Source: Mycocentrospora acerina (taxonomy: Eukaryota; Ascomycota; Dothideomycetes; Pleosporales). From it: a stretch of DNA of 64,000 bases. The position numbers and the translations under genes are program-made. The stretch lies in assembly GCA_022701365.1 (NCBI GenBank), contig JAKUHH010000284.1, forward strand, positions 496,001 through 560,000, given 5' to 3'. The notes beneath the pieces were generated by a model that saw only the letters and a list, made by a program, of their open reading frames with translations, did no database searches and had not been told where the DNA came from. Shown piece after piece: positions 56,835 to 64,000 of the stretch; within the stretch, counting starts at the first letter, position 1; each line of letters begins with the position of its first letter.

Positions 56835-57851
56835 ATGGACGACTCCCACCCAGACACAACTACCATTCCATCCAACCCCACCATCACCACAGAATCCCCA
56901 CCCTCCATTTCCGACAAATCTCCACACCCTCCACCCAATGTCTCACCCCTCCAAAAGCTGCGATTTCTCCTCCTCCGATACCTGACAGCCATCGCCCGCT
57001 CAACAGACTACAACCTCCTCCGCCTCTCCAAACTCCTTTCCTCCCCAGGCAGCACAGACCGTCTCCTCTGCACGATAAGCTACACCTTGACCCTGACGCA
57101 CGCCCTGCTATCCCGCCTCCTCGAGCGCAAACTATCCGACATTGCCTCTGAAATCGCCGAAAAAGCAGGCGGCGTACTTTTCCCCGGCGAAACACTAATC
57201 GCTACCCTCCCTGCGCCCACGAGCACAAAGCTCATCGCACAAGCCGTCGGATCGTCAAAGGCGCTCGCAGCTACCATCTCCGACTACCGGATCTTTGTGC
57301 GACTATGGGGGTGCATGGGGTTGTATACATGGGCGCGGGACACGTATTCCGACCCACTACCCGCGGGGGCGAGCAGCAAAGAAAAAATACTCCGCAGTGT
57401 TACGTGGGCGGAGATTGCATCATGTGTCGCGTTCCAGGTCCTTGAAAATGGCGCGTATCTCAACTCAAAGGGCGTTTTGACGAGTGCAGCGTGGACGGGC
57501 GAGGCGGGAAAAGCAAGAGAGAATAAGTGGTGGGTGTGGAGTTCAAGATTCTGGGCCGTGTACGTGGGGCTTGAACTTGCGCGATTGGGAATCGAGAAGT
57601 TGGGTGCTGCTCCTCACGAGGGCTTGGAGGGAGGTGTGGATGATGGCGAAAAGGAGGGAAAACTCCGCAGGGAGCAGATTAAGCTCCAGAATTGGTCATG
57701 GTGGAAGGATCTGGCATCAAACATTGCGTATGCACCCATGACACTGCACTGGAGTGTTGAAGAGGGACTCCTGAGTGATTGGGGTGTAGGAGCTTGTGGA
57801 GTGGTGGCTGGAGGTGCACTGTTATTGGAATCATGGAAGAAGACTGCGTAA
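56835..57851 (+). CDS. Peroxin 11C-type peroxisomal membrane protein
   Basis: A single exon of 338 residues. An N-terminal Pro/Ser/Thr-rich leader of about 40 residues precedes the PEX11-like fold: TAIARSTDYNLLRLSKLLSSPGSTDRLLCTISYT, KLIAQAVGSSKALAATISDYRIFVRLWG, WAEIASCVAFQVLENGAYLNSKGVL, WSSRFWAVYVGLELARL and the C-terminal DLASNIAYAPMTLHWSVEEGLL. PEX11 family members bend the peroxisomal membrane and promote elongation and division; the C group is specific to filamentous fungi. It is near an Mpv17/PMP22 gene, another protein commonly found in peroxisomal or mitochondrial membranes. The start is the Met of MDDSHPD. Confidence 0.88.
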   Translation: MDDSHPDTTTIPSNPTITTESPPSISDKSPHPPPNVSPLQKLRFLLLRYLTAIARSTDYNLLRLSKLLSSPGSTDRLLCTISYTLTLTHALLSRLLERKLSDIASEIAEKAGGVLFPGETLIATLPAPTSTKLIAQAVGSSKALAATISDYRIFVRLWGCMGLYTWARDTYSDPLPAGASSKEKILRSVTWAEIASCVAFQVLENGAYLNSKGVLTSAAWTGEAGKARENKWWVWSSRFWAVYVGLELARLGIEKLGAAPHEGLEGGVDDGEKEGKLRREQIKLQNWSWWKDLASNIAYAPMTLHWSVEEGLLSDWGVGACGVVAGGALLLESWKKTA

Positions 57852-59196
57852 GCACCGTGGAATGTGGTCTAAAAAATCTGGATAGTGAGAGGGCGCTTTT
57901 TCGAAATATTTGTTTCTCCACAATACCATATAGAGTAAGTAGCATGTTTTCCGAAGCTTTGGGAGTACGAGGTACGCAGTAGTATGCAATTTTTTCGTAC
58001 ACAATACTCAAGTCTGATACCCGAATCAGGAATACTCGTCTTACAGTGCCATACTATTGCTCACTCCAGAGTTTGATCCAAGTCTTTCGCATGTCTTCTT
58101 TGACGCACCTCTGTATTCTACAGCATTGAAAAAACTGCATGCGGAAGGGCTATTGTTCGCTCTATAGTCTGACCAAGTCTAACAATTCAATAATGCTACA
58201 ATCAAGTTTGAAAGAGCATTACTCCAACGAGGGATCTGCACGACAGCCTTTTTTTAACCCAATATTTTGGACTCTGGTCTAGTTCGCAGTTGCTGAACAT
58301 TTCATTTAGTAAGGGAATGTCGTCTTTGCGCGAAATCCCATGTGCAAAATTCCATGTGCAAAAGATGACCTTAATCATATTCATCTCACTTTGCGAATGG
58401 CAATTACTGCTCGTTTGTGAAAGGGCAGTCAGACTTTGAGCGGGCTTGTGAAATGATTACGAGTTCAATACCCTCAGACAGTACATTCGACAACTATTAA
58501 ATCACAAATGCGAATACTTTTTTCTCTACCAAATGTGAACAGCGCTCGTGTCAATGGGAAGTGGCATAGAGACTTTGGATCTCTGTGGCAAGAGGCAATT
58601 TTTGAAGGCGGTAGGTTAGTAGATGTATTGATGTAACTTGAAAATCATAGCTTCACACTTTATTAAAATCAGTGATACAATGTGTTGGGCGCAGTAACCT
58701 CGCCTTCTGCATCACAAGATCAACACACATAACCCAAGCCTGACAAGAAACCTCTTTCGAATCACGTACAGCTACTCTGATGCAGTTTACAAACACGGCT
58801 GTGTGATTTCGTCTATATATGTTAGCATTTTCAGACCGCGTAATAGGTGCAATGTAGTAAGAAGTGGAAAGTGAGTCAAGCATGAAATGTAAAATGGTTT
58901 GTATATTTAGTAAGCGCGATGAGCACCAAACGCGGTCCTCCATTCATTCAAAAGCAAACGCAAGGGATATACAAAGTCGTCATCTGAAGGGCACCAAGAC
59001 GGCGGTACCGAGGTGACTAGGGGCATTATGGATATGAAAAGACCACCCAGTCTCAATCCTGAGGTTATCGTTATCAGAGAACAAGGATTCGGGCGGCTCC
59101 GTTCATAGGAGGAATGCTGAAAGGAAAAATTAACTGTATTTGACTGCAGTTGAGAGACTGAGAGTCGCTCGATTTATCACTGCATGTCCTCGCCAT
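57852..59196. other. Intergenic, convergent, 1.3 kb
   Basis: Between PEX11C and the Mpv17/PMP22 gene. AT-rich in patches. No gene, RNA or repeat recognised. Confidence 0.45.
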
Positions 59197-60127
59197 CTAA
59201 TAGCGAGGCGGGCCGGGAGGACCCTGGGGACCAGGGGGACCAGGACGGTCTGAACGGTCAAAGTCGTCACCCGGCCTGCCACCGCTCTGGCTCCTCCCGC
59301 TGTTGTAATCCCTCCCGCTGGAATCACCGTAGTGCTTGCGCCTCAGGGCTGCTAGCCTCTTCTTCTTAGTGGACGCGTTGATGTATGTACCGATGATGAA
59401 TCCGATGATGTTGAAGAAAGGCACCCAGGTGGTTTCGGGCAGGAACTGCTGGGCAAAGGCCAACGAGATGGGAGAGACGACCCAGCTGACCTTCATGACT
59501 GGCCAGAAACCAGCCTTGACGGTTGCGCGCACCTGGTGGAATGTGCGAGCGCCGGCAATGAGCGCCATGGAGGTGAGGTAGACGCTGTTCTGAATGGGCG
59601 AGATCTGCAGCTGTCAGTGGGTTGTTTGCGCACAACGTGGCGAGGCAGAAGCGCTTACGATGAGGTTGCTAGCCAAGATCTGGAGAACCTTGGCCTTGAG
59701 GCTCTTGCGTCCCTGGAAGACCTTCTGCAGCATGCTAATGAGGACGTGGCCCAGAGGTGCGCTAATAAGGGCGCCGTATATGGCCATCTTGGGCACGCGC
59801 GAGGTGAAGTAGGTGCCGTTCTTGCTCCTGTCGTGCGCAATCCATGATGCAGTGAATTCTTGCAGGCCCGAGAGGGTGCCCGAGGTTAGCATCTTGGTGC
59901 GCAGCGGGTTGCTCTGCAGCTGTCCTAGGTAGGCCTGCAAGACGCAATGTCAGAATGCTGTGCTGCATGCTCGTCCAGTACGCGACACTCACCGTGAGGT
60001 ACCCATTGATTCCGCTACCCTTTGTAAGGGCCTGGCCAACGCCGTGCAGCAGACCTTCCTTTCCATCAGCACCCGCCACATGTGCTGCCGTTGTCGTAAG
60101 CGTTTCCTTCTCGAATTTGACCGACAT
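59197..60127 (-). CDS. Mpv17/PMP22 family membrane protein with collagen-like tail
   Basis: Three exons (59993-60127, 59659-59934, 59197-59604), introns 58 and 54 nt, 272 residues. The family signature is clear: GYLTAYLGQLQSNPLRTKMLTSG, SRVPKMAIYGALISAPLGHVLISMLQKVF, then GFWPVMKVSWVVSPISLAFAQQFLPETTWVPFFNIIGFIIGTYINASTKKKR (the W-P-xxNF-xxVP region in fungal form). Four helices are expected. The protein ends in a Gly/Pro/Ser/Asp-rich tail with GPPGPQGPPGPPRY, which is not part of the usual family. PMP22/PXMP2 forms a small-solute pore in the peroxisomal membrane; Mpv17 relatives sit in mitochondria. Nearby PEX11C favours peroxisome, weakly. Confidence 0.9.
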
Positions 60128-61447
60128 GGCGACTGATTTCGGATGCGGCGTTCGCGGGCGACAGACAGACGCGTCTACAGAGGTTGCAAGGGAAGTGGGC
60201 GAGTCGTCTGCTAAGATGAGGTCGTCGAGCTGGTCTGACGATGGCTGGGAATGGCGCCGTGTTGTTGTTGTCCTATCCCTCGGGTTCCTTCCTAATCAGC
60301 CGCTAGCGCCGACGCCCACTCTGGAGATGGGGCACAGACATTGGATCAGCCGTCGACCTCGGTCGTGGATTTCGTTCCGGTGCTCACCATTGCGCGGTAG
60401 TCAGGGCAGGCAGTTGTTGAGCTTGGCCTGCACTGTCATCTGCTGCACGTCCAGGCATGTCTTGACTAACATCTGCCAACGTCTATTGTCAAATGAACAC
60501 AACCGTTGCAGTGAGCATCGTCAGCGGCTGACCCCTCATGTTCTCGTCCACAAACCATTTCCTGGGAAGCATTTGCTGCGCCAGTCTTACGCTCGAGTCT
60601 CTGCACTCTGCATCGATTGAGCGTCTCTAGGCGTTGTGGGACGGCGACAAATCGCGACGTCGGTGTCCGCCGGCAGTTGTGCGAGTGGGTACTTGAGTGC
60701 AAAACGCTGTGAAGATTACGCATCTTGGGACCGGACTCGGTCGCAGCCGTCCAAATTCTGCAACGGGAAGAGCATTTGTAACGTGAGACGAAGGAGACTA
60801 GTTTTTTTGCTGGACTACGGATCAAGGAGCGACTTCTGGATTGAAGAGTGAATTAATTGCACACACAAAGTAGAGGCTTAAGGCTAGCAGACCACATGAC
60901 ATGAAGACGGACTTGTCTACTCGTACATACCAAGCAAGTCCCCAGCTCGCGGAAGACTTTGTCCTGATACAACGTCCACGTTGAGGGAGCATGGCGCGTA
61001 ATTTTGTGACTTTCAGAGCTCGTTTAGTTTGTGCTACTCTTATTTCTCTATTCACCTTTGTTGGATCAGTATGTCTCTTGCCGCTCTTCTCAAAATATCT
61101 CATTGTCTTTCGCTACCCATGATGGTGAAATTCTGAGGCCTTACTATCCTCCTTTCCCGTTGGTACGTAGTTTGCAGCACTGAAAATTCAGCTCATCAGA
61201 AGAGACGGGATCGTTGTACACCTTGGCAGCAAATACTTGGGAGAAAGGTGAAGGGTGGTCTCGAGTGAGACTTTCTGCTTGCTACTTGAATCAAAGCTCC
61301 TTCTCCCGTCTGAAAGCTAGGGTCTAAACAAGTCGTGTTTTGGCTCTTCCAAGCGTCCTGTCGCTTCCCCAGCTGCTTTCACCCTCACTTTTATCTGCGC
61401 GTGCACCAATCCATAAAAGAAAGACCAACTCTTCTCTACACCAACAG
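60128..61447. promoter_or_regulatory. Divergent upstream region, Mpv17/PMP22 / Cys-rich protein
   Basis: 1.3 kb. The left 500 bp are GC-richer and may hold a transcribed 5' leader; the right part just before 61448 is strongly pyrimidine-rich, a usual fungal core promoter. No intact gene seen. Confidence 0.4.
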
Positions 61448-62731
61448 ATGCCTACACCACTCACTTGCGCTATACGACTCTCAAACACTCTCTTCATGCG
61501 GCACCGGACTGTGCGAGTAGGTGCTACACATGTCAATGCGCTCGATGTTATTAATCAGATGCAGACGCGCACACGCATGGCTAATTGTACTCATGTCGAC
61601 ATGGACAAGGTCTACGGACGCGACCAGCATTGCTATGTTTGCGGTAATTCACCGTCGATTGGATTTCTCTACGAATGCCGACAAGACTCTGATATGGAGT
61701 CACTTCGCGACATGCTCTGGCCAAAAGGGGACAGCATTGAGGTGTTCAAGTCGGACCTGAGGCAAGAGCTGGAGGAAGTTGGGCTGAGCGAGAGTGTCAT
61801 CCTTACGGCGGAACTAGGTGACTACACTGTGACTCAGTTGGAGTTGTTGAAGAAGCAGAAGCAAGATCTTGAGCAGATTATTGTAGATGTTTTCCAGGGC
61901 AACCAGATCAACGACGCTGTGAGCAGACTGGCGGCTGGTCCATCAAACCATGACGGCGCACTTGGTAGTAGGCCAACAAAGGACCAGGTAAGTATTTTTT
62001 GGTCAAGTCGATGATTCTATCAGACTGTCATCATCTCTGATGAGTTAGAGTAGGACAGTGGGCTGACGAGGTGAAAGTGCCCGCCTGCGTGCAACTTCAA
62101 AGCCTGCGTGACCTGTCGACCTTATTTCCGCGACCGAAGCTACATTTCCTTCCAGGATGTTCTTTCCGCCAACTTTGCGCCGATGACGGTAGCGGATGTG
62201 CAGCGGCTCCCAATGAAATCAGCACTGGTTATGCGTACTATAGGCAATAGTGCTCATGCCCAGCAGATAATTCCGGTGGCTCTACCAGCTTTGTCAACTA
62301 GCAGCCCGCAGACTACATCGACTACTTCTGGCTCCAGCGAACTCACCTTTAAGACGACGCAAACGGATATGGATGAGATTCGTGCGCAGCGCCGCCCACG
62401 CCGTCGTTTCTACCGAATTGGGCACCGGTCCTCTGGCGAGATAGCACGCGATTTGAGTCGTCTGCCGCCACTTCTCACTCGTCATGGACTCAAGGCAGCA
62501 ATTCAAGGTATTTTCGGTCCAAGCAGGGAGTCTAGTTCGGAAGGATCCAACATTACTCTGCCGCTCGCACGGACTGGAACAGCGCGCAGTCTTTACAGCA
62601 GGGAGAATGTGGGGGAGTTTGATCTGGGGGCGTTGCGTCGGGTTCGGCGGCAAAAGGAGCGGAATGAGGTGAAGAATGGGACGTATGCGGGGGGGTTTGA
62701 AGACATGAGTGTTTGTTCATTGGGGAGATGA
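61448..62731 (+). CDS. Conserved fungal Cys-rich protein, probable zinc binder
   Basis: Two exons (61448-61987 and 62078-62731), 90-nt intron, 397 residues. There are two Cys clusters: CTH...CYVC...C (Cys47, His49, Cys62, Cys65, Cys77) with the motif SPSIGFLYECRQD, and CPPAC...C-x2-C (Cys181, 185, 190, 193) directly followed by RPYFRDRSYISFQDVL. The acceptor after AAAG is preferred because the alternatives bring an in-frame TGA. A helix-rich segment (LRQELEEVGLS, LLKKQKQDLEQII) lies between the clusters. The C-terminal half is basic and disordered. Similar proteins are common in Pleosporales, without assigned function as far as I know. The start could also be Met17 or Met38. Confidence 0.72.
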
Positions 62732-63421
62732 CGCAGAGGTGGTGAGGGTGTGGTGAGGGTGTAATGGAGATGACGATGAATCGATTCAATGGGATGGTGG
62801 ATTATCAATGGAGATGAAGATGGAGAAGACGAAGAATAAAAAGGAAGAATATGATGATGAATGAAAATGGAAAAGAGGAAGAAGACGTAATAGAAATGAG
62901 AGTAGTTACTAACTGAGGAATAGAGAGACAACAAGTAATGCATTAATAATTTGAGAATGGAGACAACAGTGAATAATAATATTAAGGTCAACAATTTAGC
63001 ATAAAGATGTGAATTTAAAAAAAAATAAACTTGAGGAAAGAAAGAATCTAATTTAAAGATTTTTTTTCTATTTTTGTACAAAGTGAAAGGAAGGGAGTGT
63101 TCTCTTTTCTTTTTTCTTTTTAAATCTAATATTACTTTGAATTTTTTTTTAATGAAGAATTCATCTCTTCTTCTTCATCCTCTCTTTCACTTTTACTTTG
63201 TATCAAATCAATTTCCAATGTATCAATTCAATTCAATCCATAACAGTGAATGTAATCACTTTTTTTTTGGTATTTCACATCTTCTCCTTCTTCTTCTATT
63301 TCTACTCCTACTTTTACTCTATTGTACAAAAATAATACTCATCAATCAGATTATTCATTCTCACAGACAGTTGGTATATGATTACACGTTTTTCTTCTTC
63401 TTTTCCTCACCACATTTAACC
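62732..63421. other. Convergent spacer with purine/pyrimidine strand switch
   Basis: 690 bp between convergent stops. On the plus strand the left half (about 62732-63065) is dominated by A and G, including GAAGAA and GGAGATGA-type runs. The right half (about 63070-63420) is dominated by T and C, with TTCTTC runs and T tracts. Each gene therefore has a purine-rich 3' flank on its own sense strand. No gene found. Confidence 0.75.
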
Positions 63422-64000
63422 TTATTTTCTCCCTAGTTTCCATTTGGCAATGCGGGCTTGTATGTCGTCCCAGGTAAAGTCCTTTCTCCTCAAGCCTTCT
63501 TGGTCGCCCTCTTGCAGGACAACCGTCGGGGCACCACTTCCCTGGCCCCTGTTTTGGACGTTTCCGCCAAAGACTTGCTTGGCTACTCTCCTCAGGTCCT
63601 GAATGGAGACGTCTTCAATCTTTTTGCACATTTCCTTGACGCCTACTTTGCGGCCGTGGACCTGGACCTGTCTGCCGAGGTCTTCGAGTTCGACCATGCG
63701 GCTCTCAAGGTTCATGAGGAGCGAGGAGCGGAGTTGGTTCTTGGCGCGCTGGACTTCGCCTTGCTTGAGGGCGGCGTAGCCTGTTTCGTCGCCGAGGGAT
63801 TTGAGCTCGCGGCACATGACTTCGAGCATCTGGGTGACTTGGGAGGGGGCACATGAGGAGGCGATGCCGAAGAGGCCGCTGTCGGTGTAGCTGTGGTTGA
63901 AGGCGACGCAGGACTCGACCCAGCCGTGCTGGTTGAGGACGTTGGTGTAGAGGCGCGAGTACATGCCCTTGCCGGGCCCGCCGGCAGAGAAGGAGCCGCC
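63422..64000 (-). CDS. Mitochondrial processing peptidase alpha subunit, C-terminal part (partial)
   Basis: The stop is at 63422; the gene continues beyond the right edge. About 192 residues are visible, starting in the Gly-rich loop GGSFSAGGPGKGMYSRLY, the diagnostic feature of MPP-alpha that guides precursor substrates to the active site of the beta subunit. It continues with FNHSYTDSGLFGIA, AKNQLRSSLLMNLESRMVELEDLGRQVQVHG and the C-terminal DIQARIAKWKLGRK. MPP-alpha lacks the catalytic zinc motif and partners MPP-beta to remove presequences in the mitochondrial matrix. The frame is intact and intronless in the visible part. Confidence 0.94.
   Translation of the reverse strand, partial: GGSFSAGGPGKGMYSRLYTNVLNQHGWVESCVAFNHSYTDSGLFGIASSCAPSQVTQMLEVMCRELKSLGDETGYAALKQGEVQRAKNQLRSSLLMNLESRMVELEDLGRQVQVHGRKVGVKEMCKKIEDVSIQDLRRVAKQVFGGNVQNRGQGSGAPTVVLQEGDQEGLRRKDFTWDDIQARIAKWKLGRK

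Noticed and set aside
62593..63081. Minus-strand open frame with hydrophobic residues in the purine-rich spacer
   Set aside because: The hydrophobicity comes from reading a polypurine tract antisense (Phe, Leu, Ser, Tyr codons). It overlaps the 3' end of a supported gene and has no motifs.
1..64000. CRISPR arrays, tRNA and rRNA genes, intact transposons, secondary-metabolite core genes
   Set aside because: I looked for direct-repeat arrays, tRNA arms, transposase or reverse-transcriptase motifs and large modular synthases on both strands, and found none. An HMM or covariance search would be needed to exclude them fully.

Overview
This window is nuclear DNA of a filamentous ascomycete. The genes are split by short GT-AG introns of roughly 42-80 nt, coding density is high, and the gene set (TRAPP, CAND1, RAD5, EBP2, HEM3, MPP-alpha, PEX11C, fungal bZIP/DUF3425, HET and DUF4419 families) is fungal. 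The HET, DUF2235 and PLAC8 family members and the general style fit Dothideomycetes, probably Pleosporales; that placement is inference from family resemblance. All gene models were built by eye, joining exons at consensus splice sites that keep frame.

Layout. 1-17.9 kb is conserved housekeeping: a partial WD40-type protein, EBP2 (rRNA processing), a tiny three-exon HSF-binding-protein homologue, a tigA-type protein disulfide isomerase divergent from a thioredoxin, TRAPPC5/Trs31, a complex I assembly factor of the NDUFAF6 type divergent from RAD5, a cyclase-family protein, and an AlkB-type dioxygenase. A decayed open frame with clustered C-to-T-type nonsense codons lies at about 8.1-8.8 kb. 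18-31.6 kb holds a DUF2235 hydrolase, an AT-rich gap, a PI-specific phospholipase C divergent from acetoacetyl-CoA synthetase, a small unknown, a bZIP factor and an alpha/beta hydrolase. 31.6-42.9 kb is the most accessory part: a kinesin consisting of little more than a motor domain, a multi-pass glycoprotein of unknown role, a HET-domain relic with six in-frame stops and one frameshift, a DUF4419 protein, and scraps of open frame. 42.9-64 kb is again mostly conserved: CAND1, an unknown mitochondrial charged protein, a PLAC8 protein with pentapeptide repeats, HEM3, a secreted T1-type ribonuclease, a bestrophin-family channel with a GC-AG intron, PEX11C, an Mpv17/PMP22 membrane protein with a collagen-like tail, a conserved Cys-rich fungal protein, and the C-terminal part of MPP-alpha running off the right edge.

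Functional links. Two thioredoxin-fold genes (PDI and thioredoxin) share a 451-bp divergent promoter. PEX11C and the Mpv17/PMP22 gene are neighbouring peroxisome-related genes. CAND1 and RAD5 both act in ubiquitin pathways but lie far apart. There is no biosynthetic cluster, transposon with intact ends, CRISPR array, tRNA or rRNA that I could support. I found no convincing new multi-gene system; the best leads are the accessory block at 31.6-42.9 kb and the two decayed genes.
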